Shown here: positions 22,780-34,353 of the stretch, piece after piece
Position numbering within the stretch: the stretch's first letter is position 1
Layout: each line of letters begins with the position of its first letter
Source: Scilla litardierei
Lineage: Eukaryota; Streptophyta; Magnoliopsida; Asparagales; Asparagaceae
Reading direction: 5' to 3'
NCBI GenBank assembly: GCA_030789695.1
Contig: CM061142.1
Location: 798,177,258-798,241,257 of the forward strand
Length of the DNA stretch: 64,000 nt
Made by a program: the position numbers and the translations under genes
Notes under the pieces: generated by a model
What the model was told of the DNA's origin: nothing
Seen by the model: only the letters and a program-made list of their open reading frames with translations
The model's database searches: none

Positions 22780-24501
22780 TGTTGTGATATGATTCCCCGG
22801 ATTTGGTTTTGGATGATGAGCAAACATAAATAATGTATACTAACTTATTTGTGAGCGCAGTTATGGAGATCGTCGCCAAAATACCACGTACATCAAAAGC
22901 GACATCTCAAGACTTCTCAATATGCATGATCATGTGCCTGAAGCTTCGTTGAAGCTCAAGGAGCAATTTTGAAGTCATGAAGATTGAAGATTGAAGCTTT
23001 GAAGACGGCTCGTAAGGTTTATTTTATAGTCTTCTAGCTTCATAGATTAGAATGTTAAGCCTTGAGTAGGACTTACAGTATAAGCTTCATTCCGCTCATA
23101 TCTTAGAGCTAGGATAATCATAGAAGTCATTAGAAACTTTCCTAAAGCCTATCGCTTCTTCCCTCGGCTTCTAGTGCATGTTAGTTGGTTCAAGAAGAGT
23201 CACCAACCGACTAGATGACGATCTAGTCGGTCGGAAACTCTACATGAACCGACTAGTTTGCCTTCTCTATATTCAGCTCTTTCCCTGTCTACAGTTAGTC
23301 GGTCAAAGAAGAGTCACCGACCGACTAGATGACGATCTAGTCGGTCAGTAATCCTTCTTAGACCGACTAGTTGTGTACAGTCTTTTTCAGCCTGAGCTAC
23401 TGTTTCGAGTTAGTCGGTTAAAGAACGTGTGTCGACCGACTAGTTGAGAAACTAGTCGGTCAGCATTTGTTCTTAAACCGACTAAGTCAACTTGAAGTCT
23501 GCCTATTCTATTTCGACGTTAGTCGGTCAAAGATCATTCACCGACTGACTAGTTGTGAAACTAGTCGGTCGGCAAGTCTTCTTAGACCGACTAGTTTTCT
23601 TTGCCTGGAACTTCAACTTTTGGCTGTTCTTCCATTAATTCGGTCTACGTTGATTGACTGACCGACTAGTTGATGAACTAGTCGGTCGGTGGTTGTTCTT
23701 TGACCGACTAGTTGGGTTCAGAAAAGAGCCGTTGGGAACTTTTCCAACACGATTTTCCTTGCCTCTATAAATACAAACTTGATACGTTTGAGGCAAGGTT
23801 GAAGGTCCATTTTACAAGCAATTTCAGACCTAAGAGAAGAGCTCTCCCAAGCTAATTCAAAGCTCTCTCTCCCTCACAAGAATCTCTCCCTTCACTCTTT
23901 GAGCCATCTTCCTCAAGAGAGATTCTCTCCATTGTAAGCATCTCAAGCCAAGAGCTTGATTCTAGTCACCATACTCCACCATAGGCTTCCATTGCTGGTC
24001 ATCTTCTTGAAGCTAGGGTTTGGTGACATCCTCTTCCTCAAAATCCATCATTGCCCTAATTTGGTAAGTATACTCAAGGCATAGGATTTTGTAAGGTAAG
24101 AGTTTATTTCATTTCTATCGTAATTGAATTGTGTCTCTCGGTTGTGAGAGAGGGTGTGATCCCGGTTTGTGGGAGTCATATGTCATTTGTATGATTTGAC
24201 TTGTGAAGGTTTTTCACAAGTGTTTCATAGTGAAAATCTTGAGTTAGGGTTGCTAACTCAAGTATCCGGAGGGGATCTGGGTGGTTGGGACGTAGGATCA
24301 CCGGGAACAAGTCGGGGAGACTTGGGTGGATCCGAACCCAGTAACATCCTTTGTTTGCGTTGTTTATTTCTTGTTGATTGTTGTATTATTCCGCATTGTC
24401 GTTTGTTTCTTGCACAATAATTAGGAATAACTATCTTGATTATTTTAAGTACTATTCACCCCCCCTCTAGTACGTGTGCAATAGCTTAGCAGGGCACAAC
24501 A
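22780..24501 (+). repeat. 5' LTR of element A
   Basis: 1722 bp. U3 holds the palindrome array (23184-23715), then TATA box tataaata at 23766-23773, then a leader, then caccccccctctag near the end. The pair at 44446 differs by roughly 2.7 percent. Confidence 0.95.
23184..23715. repeat. Palindrome array, family A (ACCGACTAGT / ACTAGTCGGT)
   Basis: At least a dozen half-sites alternate as ccgactag and ctagtcgg, so neighbours pair into 9-10-bp stems with short loops (for example 23207-23230). The array ends 50 bp before the TATA box. The same array is in the 3' LTR at about 44860-45380. Confidence 0.92.
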
Positions 24502-24502
24502 A

Positions 24503-24516
24503 TTGGTATCAAAGCC
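24503..24516 (+). other. Primer binding site of element A (initiator tRNA-Met type)
   Basis: ttggtatcaaagcc lies directly after the LTR and matches the usual copia PBS tggtatcagagc with one G to A change. Confidence 0.9.
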
Positions 24517-26618
24517 AAGGTTAAAGCTACAAGTTCAAAGCTATGACGAACAACGACTACAACGTCTTCAAGGATCGACACGGATCATCTTCAGTTATGG
24601 AAGGACAATCCTCTGTCAGGCCTCCTCATTTCAACAGTACCAACTATGGGTACTGGAAATACCGGATGGAAACCTTCCTCCGGAGCGCTTCACTTTGGAG
24701 AGCCACGATGACAGAGTATGTCGAGCCTACCGAAGAAGATTTTGCGAAATGGACTCCCACGGAGGTCGCCGCGGAGGTAAGCAATGCCAAGGCAATGAAT
24801 GCCTTGCAATGTGCGTTGGAGCCTGAAGACTTCAACAAGATATGCACATGTAAGAGTGCATATCAAATATGGAATTCCCTCCTCATCTTGCACGAAGGAT
24901 CAAGCACGGTAAAAGATTCTAAACTCGTTGTTGCTAATAAAGAATTTGAGTTGTTTCACATGGAACAGGGTGAAACGATGAAGGACTACTATGCTCGGTT
25001 CGTGGACATTTCCAACGAATTGGAAGCTCTCGGGAAGCTCTATACCCAAAAGGAGAAAGTCGCAAAGATTATCGACGGACTTCCCTCTTCTTGGGAAAAG
25101 CGTACCTTCGCCATCGAGGTAGGTAACGATATGAACAAGTACACGGTTGTACAACTAATGGGTACCTTGTTGTCTTACGAGGTACGCAAGGAGAGCAAGA
25201 TAAAGATGAAGGAGAAGATGAAAGCGTACTTGAAGCAAGACGAGCCTAAGAAAAAGGCGATTGCATACAAGGCCGCTCCATCTACCGATGATGAAGAATC
25301 GAAAGAAGAATTGGACATGGAAACTCTAGCCGAAATGGCAAAGGAGTTCTACTTATGCTTCCGAAAAGGTAACTTTAGAAATAAATCTAAAGTTAGTTCG
25401 ACTAATGCTTCTACTCCCGTGTGTTATAAATGCAATAAGCCAGGACATATCAAGCCGGATTGTCCTCTCTACAAACACAAGGGGAAATGGAAGGCATCCA
25501 AGCGCGACAAGTCAAGAAAGCATAAGAAAGGACTTATCGGCACTTTCACAGACTCGGACTCCTTAAGTGGAGAGTCGGATGATGAACACGTGGAGAAAGC
25601 ACACACGTGCTTCATGGGCAAAGAGGATCGTGATGAAGAGACCTCCTCTGATGAAAGCGAGGATGGAAGCGAGGATGAAGGCGAAGAGGTAACCAATGAT
25701 CAACTTAGAGTAGCCAATGAACAACTTTGGACTAAATTCTCAAATTTGGCGACTAGGTTTAATAAGACTAAAAATGAGCTAGATAGTCTTAAAAACTCGC
25801 CTAAGCCCATCATCGTCAATAACGACACCGTTGTTGAAGGGTTGAGAAATGAGATTGAAAATCTCAAATCTCAACTTGAGCATGTTCATGTCGAGGATTC
25901 GGATGAACATGTGATAGCGGATTTGACGTCTCAAATCTCAACTTTGAGTATTGAGAATAAAAATCTTAAATCACGTGTTTGTGCACTCGCATCGTAAGTG
26001 TCCACTTTGGATGCTTCTTTGCATTCTCTCACCGAGAAGCATGAGAGCACATTAGGCCAAATTCATGAATTCAACAAAGGTAAGGGCAAGTTGGATGATA
26101 TCCTAAATGACTTACCTCCGGCCAATCATCACATTGGTTTGGGGTATAAGATGGGAGAGTCATCCAAATCGTCCGCCACCTTTGTTAGGCCATCTTCCGA
26201 TGCTTCTACTAGTGGAAGTAAACACGTCATGGGTAGATCTTCTACCAATGGTGCTTCCGCTAGGAACACGCCCCCATTTGGAAAGAAACCCACTTTGGGT
26301 GGACCTCCAAAGAAGGGTCATGCCTTCATGTATACCATGCCATGTAGGAACACAAATCCTACCCCACATGTTAGCACATATGCCGATTTCTATGCTCCGC
26401 ATCCACGAGCACGTGCACACCATATGAGACACACTCATGCACGTGTTCCTCCACATTCATATGTTCATCTTCATTCTCATATGAATAATTATCGTCATGC
26501 ACCATTGCATCGCATGCCATATGCTTACCCACGACATGCATCACATAGAAATCAACAACGTATGCATGTTCCCAATAGGATTAGGACTCCCAAGACATAC
26601 ACTATTTGGGGTCCGAAG

Positions 26619-28325
26619 TGATGGAAATTGAATTCCACCCCCAAGTGATTTTGATGATGAGCACACCAAATGAATGCTTAGTGTACTAACTACACTACAC
26701 TTTAAGTATGCAGATTTCGTGAAGCTCTACTAATACTCCAAGAAGCACGCATCAATACTCCACGACAAAGACGAACATGACTAAACTCAAGTGATGAAGC
26801 TCAAGCTCAAACAGAACAAGAAGCTCAAAGAGAATCTCACCCTCACTTCATCAAGTTGACTAAACTTCCGAAGACATGTTCAGAGTCTAGTGTGAGTGTG
26901 TCGTGTCTTTTAGGGTATTTGTCAAAGCCATATCAAATAGACAACACACACACACAAATGATTTCGAAATAATTTTTAACTATCTTCAAAATAGTTTTCA
27001 AGAGCTTTTCTAGTCACTTCATAATTCTCGTAGTGAAACTCCACGCACCCTGGAGCTAACTACCCTTTTTGACTAGAACAACAGGAAAAACTCCTCTGGG
27101 AGTCGACTACCAAAAGTAGGGAGTCGACTACTTGTCAGGGATGAAAATTTCCTAGACTCCTCTGGGAGTCGACTACCTATAGGAGGGAGTCGACTACCTG
27201 CTGGAAATTTTCAGACGTTTTGAATTTGAATTTTAAAATCTTTTGAGCAATTCTCTCCGAAATTTTTGGGACAAAAGTCAAACAAAATTTGAAATTCAAA
27301 TCTCAGTTTTTCCCTATAAATAGAGCTTAATTCTTTTGTGAAAAAAAACACAACATTGAAAATCAATATTCGTAAAAGCTCTCGTGAATCAAAGCTCTCT
27401 AATTTTTCTCTCTAGCCAATTTAATTTCAGTTTTGATCTTGCAATATTTTCTCATTCCTTTTTGAAGATCATATTATTATTTTTATTTGGCCAAATTGTT
27501 TTTCAAAATCCTTTCTATTATTTCTCTCTAATTTTATTTGAAGGATTCTTGAAAAAGCTCTAGATCACAAAGAACTTATCTCGTATCTTTGTGTGATCTA
27601 GACTATCATTCTATTAAGCCACTACACAAATTGTCTATCTTTTGATTGGCTATAGAATCGGGTGTATTTTCCAATCTCTATCATTTATTGTAGAGTATTG
27701 GACAAATCTCTTATTGTGTTAATTGTTGGAACACTAGACAAGTCTAGTTGTTGCCAGTTGGAAAGTCCTCGGTTTGTGAGGCAAGGGTAAAACCCTAGAC
27801 AAGTCTAGGTGTTGTGTTCGGAAATCCTGGTCAAGGCTAGGTCGTTGGAAATCCTAACAAGTGAAGTTAGGTGCTTGTATTTGCCAAGGCAGATAGTGGA
27901 AATCTCGTACCGGATTGGTCGGGGACTGGACGTTGCGGGGAACCAGGATAAAATCCTTTTGTTTGCGATTGTTGATCTGTGTTTGATTATCTTTTCATTC
28001 ATATCTTCTATTTACAACAAAGATCAATTTTATCTATATACGCTGAAATTCATATTTATAATCTTATTTGTCCTAACATATTCTCTGGGAGTCGACTACT
28101 GCTCATAAGGAGTCGACTACCTGCTGTGAAATTCCGCTGTGCACTTTAAAATTATATTGTTGATTAAGAACCAAGCGTAGATCACTCTACTTGGTATCTT
28201 AGGCAACGTTAGAAGGAATTTATTTGTGTTAATATCATTGAGCAAAAAAGTTTTAGTATTTGATCAACACTATTCAACCCCCCCCCCCCCCTTCTAGTGT
28301 TGCTTGCCATCCACAGGATCCAACA
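26619..28325 (+). repeat. 5' LTR of element B
   Basis: 1707 bp. Palindrome array at 27109-27200, TATA box tataaatag at 27315-27323, a further motif pair at 28085-28125, and a C14 tract at 28278-28291 that is C7 in the other LTR. Confidence 0.95.
27109..27200. repeat. Palindrome array, family B (GGGAGTCGACTACC)
   Basis: Four copies of gggagtcgacta in two closely spaced pairs about 115 bp before the TATA box. A fifth and sixth copy lie near the 3' end of the LTR (28085-28125). Confidence 0.9.
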
Positions 28326-28326
28326 C

Positions 28327-28339
28327 TTGGTATCAGAGC
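28327..28339 (+). other. Primer binding site of element B (initiator tRNA-Met type)
   Basis: ttggtatcagagc directly after the LTR is a perfect copia-type PBS. Confidence 0.95.
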
Positions 28340-28354
28340 GAGGCTACAATAGTG

Positions 28355-30027
28355 ATGGCATCAACATCTTTTCACTCCGAAGGACTGAACACTATGCGAC
28401 CACCTCTATTCAACGGAACCAACTACGCCAGCTGGAAGATCCGAATGAAGACTCACCTAGAGTCATTGGACATTGAAGCCTGGACTATCACCAAAGTCCC
28501 ATACATCGCACCCACCGACATTGAGTTTGGAAAATGGTCTATCGACGACAAGAAGAGAGCTAACCTCAATGCAAAAGCAATGAATGCCTTGTTTTGCGCT
28601 GTTACAGGAAATGAGTTCAATCGAGTCTCCCAATGTGAGACAGCACATCAAATTTGGCATACTCTTCAGGTAAGTCATAAAGGTACAGAAAAGGTAAAAG
28701 AATCTCGTATAAATGTATTACATTCAAAATTCGAAACTTTTAAAATGGAAGAAGGAGAGAGTATCACCGAAATGAATACTCGTTTTACTAACATTACAAA
28801 TGAGCTTGCAGGACTAGGAAAGAAACTTTCCGAGTATGAACAGGTAATGAAGATACTAAGATCCCTCCGACCCGAATGGAAGGGAAAGACTACGGCCATT
28901 CGAGAAGCTCATAATGTAAAGGATCTCACCATCGAAGAACTGATGGGAAATCTCATGGCATATGAGATCGAGCTTGAAGAAGACAAGAAAATCGAAGAAA
29001 AACCAAAGAAGAAAAATCTTGCGTTCAAAGCTCAAGAAGAAGACTCCGACAACACGGACAAAGAAGATCACATCGCGTTCATTTCAAAGAACTTTAAAGA
29101 GTTCATCACAAGTAAGTATGGAAAATGATCTTTTAGACCCACTAACGGTATTATTTGTTTTGGTTGCAATAAACCAGGGCATGTCAAGAGAGATTGTCCA
29201 TTGGAAAGAAACAACCGTGATTCCAGAGATCGTGGGAAGAACAAAGAGAATAATGAAAGACGAACCAATACAAGAAACAAGTTTCGACGACCAAAGAATG
29301 AAGCCTATGCAGCCTTCGACCAGAGCGACGATTCTTCATCCGACGAATCCTCAGACGAAGATAATGATGAAAGAAGAGAGACGGCACACATGTGCTTCAT
29401 GGCATCTACATCCTCCAAGGTAAGCTCGCATCATGATTCATCTAGCGACAATGAGTCATCGTTAAGCGATGATGAAGACTTGGACTATAGGGGAGCATAT
29501 AAAGAGCTATGCAAGATGCATGAAAAGCTCATTAAAGAACATAGAAAAACACTTAGAATTGCTAAAAGAGAGACTAAGGAAAAAAAGAAGTCATTAAAGA
29601 AAATAGTCTTCTTAAAGAGAAAAATGATCTTCTACAAAATGATATTTTGCTAGTAAATAAAAAGGTTGAAAGTCTGAATAATCTTCTCGTATCCGTCAAA
29701 GATAAATACGACGCTACGATGAAAATTATTGAGAATTTCAATAAAGGAAAAGGGAAGCTAGATAATATAATAGATAATCAAAAAGCTTCATCTAGCAAAA
29801 CCAGACTTGGCTATGATTCACATCATACCAAGAAACGGGTTAAGCACACTAGGATGCATCATGCTAACGACAATGTTTTAAGCATCTAGGTACCAAAAAG
29901 ATTATCTGATCAGCAAAAAGAAAGGTACGCTACTAACTTTGTTCAACAGATTCACTTTAACAAAAATTATAAATATATTGTTCATGAAGGAACTAAACCA
30001 TATTGGGTTTGGTTTCCTAAAGACTAA
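28355..30027 (+). pseudogene. Element B gag with two stops and a frameshift
   Basis: Copia gag homologous to that of element A. The true start is the ATG at 28355; an earlier start would lie in the LTR and PBS. UBN2-type domain to about 29000, zinc knuckle CFGCNKPGHVKRDC near 29157-29200, acidic serine-rich region, coiled coil, and C-terminal WVWFPKD before the stop at 30025-30027. Lesions: TGA at 29126-29128, a one-base shift in the A-rich run near 29577-29590, and TAG at 29887-29889. With LTRs about 0.3 percent apart, these lesions may predate insertion. Confidence 0.88.
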
Positions 30028-30733
30028 CTCCTCGGACTCAAAACCAAAGAGTACCATAAAACGCCTTTTTTTCAGGTGCTCTAAAAAGGAGGAAAACAAT
30101 GAAGAAAATTCAGGAAGTCAAACGGCTGAATCGGAACAAATGCTTTTTATATATCTATATAATTATTTAAATGAGTTGAAATAAGTTAATTTGTATGTAT
30201 GATTGTGTTTTATTGCTAAAAATATTTTTTTTTTTAAAAAGCTCGCTCAACCTGGATCAAACCTTCTCCGGGATGAGAAAACGACTCAACCCAGCAGGGA
30301 GTCGACTACCTACAGGAGGGAGTCGACTACCAGTGCGTAAATTTCTGGGTTGCTCTTTTTTTTGACTATCTCCTATTGGGTTCTATTTGAGTGGATGGGT
30401 CAAGATCCGTTAAGATAACTTACCCACTAAAACCTAAAACTCATCCTAGCCACCCAAATCTAGATCTAATGGCTCTTACTTCTCTTCATCTCTTCACCTC
30501 TTCAAACTAAAGCCCAAGAAAACCCTAGAGGTAGCCGACTACCTCCTTTTCCCCTCTCCTCTCTTGAGTTTTCATCTTGAAGCTTGGACTTTTGGAGAAA
30601 TTTTTTTTCATCTTCCTTCACATTTACTCAAAGGTAAAAAAATTTTGTACTGCCATGAACTTTAGCATTTCACCTCTCTTGGTTATCTAGTAGTGTAAAA
30701 ATATAGTTTTTGTTGTTGTTTTACTCTATCTAG
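30028..30733 (+). promoter_or_regulatory. Internal promoter-like region of element B with palindrome pair
   Basis: No gene. Two gggagtcgactacc copies (30297-30332), nearly the same 36-bp block as in the LTR, lie about 400 bp before ORF2. Pyrimidine-rich sequence follows, then a possible leader intron (30634-30733: AAG|GTAAAA to tctatctag) whose acceptor lies directly before the ORF2 start codon. A promoter is inferred from the motif and position only. Confidence 0.45.
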
Positions 30734-31897
30734 ATGCCTTTCAAAGGAGCTTTCCCTAAGAAGAGAAAAACTGCAACTGCTGATGTTGATTCTGAGAAAG
30801 AAATCATCCTACCCTATCTCTTCAAATCAACTACCTATGAACATTTTGTTAAAGTTTCTAAGAAACCAATCTTGCATGAAAGATTTGTCAAACTTCATGA
30901 TGTCATCAATTACGGTATTGACAGTCTGCTAGATTTCCAAAACTTAGCAAATTTGTTCTCCTCTGAAAATGTGTATCTATGTTATCCTAGGCTTGTTCAT
31001 CTCTTTTATGCAAACATGGAGTATGATCTCGTGAAAAGTCGTTTCATTACTAAGGTTCTGGATACCAAACTTACAATAACTGTAAAATCCCTAGGTGAAG
31101 CCCTAGGAATCCCATACTCCGGTATGATCCTTGACAAAATTGAGATGACTGACGAGAATATCCTAGAGAGAATGTATCTGCCTGGTAAACACTTTCAGAC
31201 TAAACTTCCTTGTAGCCATCTTCGCTATCCGGCGAGAATCTTAGCTAATATTTTGTTGTATAACATAACTCAAAAATCTGGGAGTCATGCTATTCTTTCT
31301 GAAAAACAAGCTAAATGCATTTATGCCATTCTTGGTAACAGTCGTGTGAATTGGGCCAAAGTCATCATGGATTCCATCCTACTTTCAGCTTCATCTGACA
31401 GACCTTCCTCCATTCTTTCTCATGGGCACTATCTGACCATTCTATTCATTAGCTTTAACGTGCCTTTGGATCATAAAACAACCATTCTAGAACCTGCCCG
31501 TGTCTTTGATGTTCATGCTCTTGGGAGAATGAATCTCCATCATGACCTTGATGAGAATGTCCCTGAAGAGCAAATCGCTACCGAAGGAGGATCATCATCC
31601 TCAAGGCGAGGTAAGAAGGTTGTCATTTCAGATTCAGATGAAGAAAGTGAAGAAGAAGAAAAAGAAAGTGGCGAGGAAGAAGAAGAAGTTCCTGCTTACA
31701 TCCTTGAACTTCAGGAAATGCTCCTGAAAAAGATTGGAAAATTGAAGATCTCACAGGAGAAAGGATTTGAAGATCTCAATCAAAAGGTGGACGACCTCAA
31801 GGAGATCGTAGTGAAAAGCAACAAGATGACTGAGGAGACGCTTGTTATGATCCTTGAAGAGATCAAGGAACTGAAAAAGAACAGCGGTCATCCTTAG
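30734..31897 (+). CDS. Element B ORF2, putative plant transposon protein-like
   Basis: An intact 387-residue frame following gag. The N-terminal 250 residues resemble the Pfam family called putative plant transposon protein: a helical block with KPILHERFVKLHD, then NVYLCYPRLVHLFYANM and a VKSLGEALGIPYSG stretch. The C-terminal part (residues about 280-387) is very acidic (runs of E) and then a coiled coil. No catalytic motif is seen. It is the only intact frame of the element, which suggests selection or recent birth. Function unknown; it might be structural or act on the element's own expression. Confidence 0.75.
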   Translation: MPFKGAFPKKRKTATADVDSEKEIILPYLFKSTTYEHFVKVSKKPILHERFVKLHDVINYGIDSLLDFQNLANLFSSENVYLCYPRLVHLFYANMEYDLVKSRFITKVLDTKLTITVKSLGEALGIPYSGMILDKIEMTDENILERMYLPGKHFQTKLPCSHLRYPARILANILLYNITQKSGSHAILSEKQAKCIYAILGNSRVNWAKVIMDSILLSASSDRPSSILSHGHYLTILFISFNVPLDHKTTILEPARVFDVHALGRMNLHHDLDENVPEEQIATEGGSSSSRRGKKVVISDSDEESEEEEKESGEEEEEVPAYILELQEMLLKKIGKLKISQEKGFEDLNQKVDDLKEIVVKSNKMTEETLVMILEEIKELKKNSGHP

Positions 31898-32289
31898 CCT
31901 CATGAACTTCTCTTTCAAAACAATGTTTTTTTTAAAAAAATGATTCTCTAAACTATGGTTTGTAATAACTCTTATTGTGTGATGCTAGCTACTATGAAGT
32001 TATCTACTATGCCAAAGTTAGTTGTTCCTATGAACTAACATCTCCATTGCAGGCATATGGAATTGAATTCCTCTTATTGTAATGATCCGTAGAAATTACT
32101 TTTTATTTTTGTTGATGACAAGGGGGAGAAAAATATATAATGCAAAAATGTGAATTGTATTTCTAATAGCTTCGATGCAGGGGGAGAATCGCATCAAAGC
32201 AGGGGGAGTAAGTATACTTGAAATATTATTCATATTCATGTCTTGCTTCAAATTTTTCATTTGGGTGTCATCATCAAAAAGGGGGAGAG
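31898..32289 (+). other. Multi-PPT region of element B
   Basis: No gene. Four PPT-like purine runs (aagggggagaaa near 32119, cagggggagaa near 32180, cagggggagta near 32201, and aaaaagggggagag at 32276-32289 next to the LTR). Multiple PPTs before the 3' LTR are a known Sirevirus trait. Confidence 0.75.
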
Positions 32290-32615
32290 TGATGGAAATT
32301 GAATTCCACCCCAAGTGATTTTGATGATGAGCACACCAAATGAATGCTTAGTGTACTAACTACACTACACTTTAAGTATGCAGATTTCGTGAAGCTCTAC
32401 TAATACTCCAAGAAGCACGCATCAATACTCCACGACAAAGACGAACATGACTAAACTCAAGTGATGAAGCTCAAGCTCAAACAGAACAAGAAGCTCAAAG
32501 AGAAGCTCACCCTCACTTCATCAAGTTGACTAAACTTCCGAAGACATGTTCAGAGTCTAGTGTGAGTGTGTCGTGTCTTTTAGGGTATTTGTCAAAGCCA
32601 TATCAAATAGACAAC

Positions 32616-34154
32616 TGACGTGCGTTTATATTTCATATATTCACGCACGTTTTCTTTTGTGTTTCTCCGTGTTTTTCCGCCGTCTCTTATTCGTTTTCGT
32701 ATATTTTCCCGTTTTCTTTCACTTTTCTTTGTTTATCCATGATTGCAGTGGTTCGACCACGTAGGGGACGTTTAACGATGATATCCCAAGTCCCCGGAGC
32801 AACGGGAGAAGTCACGCGTGATCCAGGGGGTCAAACGTCGAAGAATTCATCTTTCAGCCCCTCACCCGGTCGGTTGGTCATCTTCAACCGATCGGGCGAT
32901 GCACGCGTGCACCACCCGGTCTATGTCGCAGCTCACAAAGAAGTCACCCGACCGGTTCACAGACCGGTTCTGCGGGCGGCTGTTCTCTGTTTTTTCGAGC
33001 AGAATTCCAACCGATCGGGTGACTCTCACCCGATCGGTTCATCTGTAGCTGAAGAAGAAGAGCTGAAGACACGGACGTCGAACCGATCGACTCACCCGAC
33101 TGCTCCAAGATCCAACCGGTCACTCAAGAACTCACCCGACTGGTTCATGAGATCGGGTGAAAACTCGCTGTTTTCTGTTATTTATCTGTAACGGATCAAC
33201 CGATCGGTTGATGCTTAGGTCTATAAATAGAACCCCTAGGGTTCCAGAAACGGGAGTTGCTGTTTTTCTACTGTTTTATTTCCTTGTGACGGCTGTAATT
33301 GTTACTCTTTTGTAAGTTTTCAGATCTTTCTGAAATTTTAGTATTGTCTTTATTACTCTATTACTTCCGCATTGCAATTGTCCGATTATGATTTCAACGG
33401 TTGAATTTCATTTAGATTGCTTTTTCATGAATTTTTGTGAGTAGTTCCCAAATCTGGGATTTTGGTGGAAACCCCTTCGGGGGCTCTTCCCGATGCGTCC
33501 ATAGGGTTAGGAAATCGATAGGGAGTAGGAATCTAATGGTTACGCGTGGTGTTTCATTGTCATTGGTGGGAAAAAGACCGCCTTTGACCGTTGGGCCAAG
33601 GGGGAATAAACTTGGCGGTTGACTCCCTAGCCATAGCTCACGCCCTTAGCGTAGACGCCGAATCCTAGCACGCGGGAGCGACAGGACGTGACGTTGGGAG
33701 ATATCGTTGCGGGCTTAGTTCTCCCGGGATCGATCAGTGTTAATGGACACGGGAGTGCCCACTGATCGAATCCGGGAAGTCCGGTGTATCATCCTGGGCA
33801 CCGACCGGAATATCGGGCCCATGGGACGCCGGTACCACTTTCATGAGGCAACGTCTCACCATTAGACCCTAATCCCGATCGCTATCCATACCCGTAGGCC
33901 GTATCGGCGAGAGTCTCTCGTCGGGTTGGAAACCAAAGTCCCGGGTTTACTTTCCTTTCGTTCATACCCTTTTATTTTCTTTCGTGACAACCATCTACCG
34001 ATTCGGGCTAGCTCGCCCCTCGGGATGATTTAGGTCCTACCTGACCCAAGCACAACCTCGCCTCCCTGAGTTCGATATTCCCGCACCCTACACTAACCGT
34101 GAAACTTGCGGTAAACGACACCGCGCCGCCGCGACGCAAGCGGGGCGTCGGTCA
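32616..34154 (+). repeat. 5' LTR of element C
   Basis: Palindrome array at 32866-33212, TATA box ctataaatag at 33221-33230. It lacks 20 bp that the 3' LTR has near 40815 (one palindrome unit), otherwise about 17 substitutions apart. Confidence 0.95.
32866..33212. repeat. Palindrome array, family C (AACCGATCGGTTGA)
   Basis: About ten to twelve variants of aaccgatcggttga and cacccgatcgggtga, in both halves, within 350 bp and ending about 10 bp before the TATA box. The same array is at about 40477-40836 in the 3' LTR. Confidence 0.92.
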
Positions 34155-34160
34155 AGTTTA

Positions 34161-34178
34161 TGGCGCCGTTGCCGGGGA
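34161..34178 (+). other. Primer binding site of element C (tRNA-Asp type)
   Basis: tggcgccgttgccgggga is complementary to the 3' end of plant tRNA-Asp and sits six bases after the LTR, as in Athila elements. Confidence 0.92.
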
Positions 34179-34353
34179 GGCAACGTGCTTGTTATTTTAG
34201 GATCTCTTGAACCCTCGTGTCTAGCTCACATCCCTACCTCGCGATAATTTTCGCATTCTCCTTTTTCTTTTTCTTTTTGTTCTTCCTTATTTTTATTTCT
34301 TATTATATCTGTTTCTTTCCCACTTGTCGCTTCACGGGTGTTTGTTGTTTTTC

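Noticed and set aside
23184..23715. CRISPR-like repeats in the LTR of A
   Set aside because: Alternating inverted half-sites with short irregular spacers, present in both LTRs and upstream of a TATA box; a promoter-type array.
28304..28354. Upstream start for the gag of B at 28304
   Set aside because: It would begin inside the LTR and include the primer binding site; the ATG at 28355 fits the family start.
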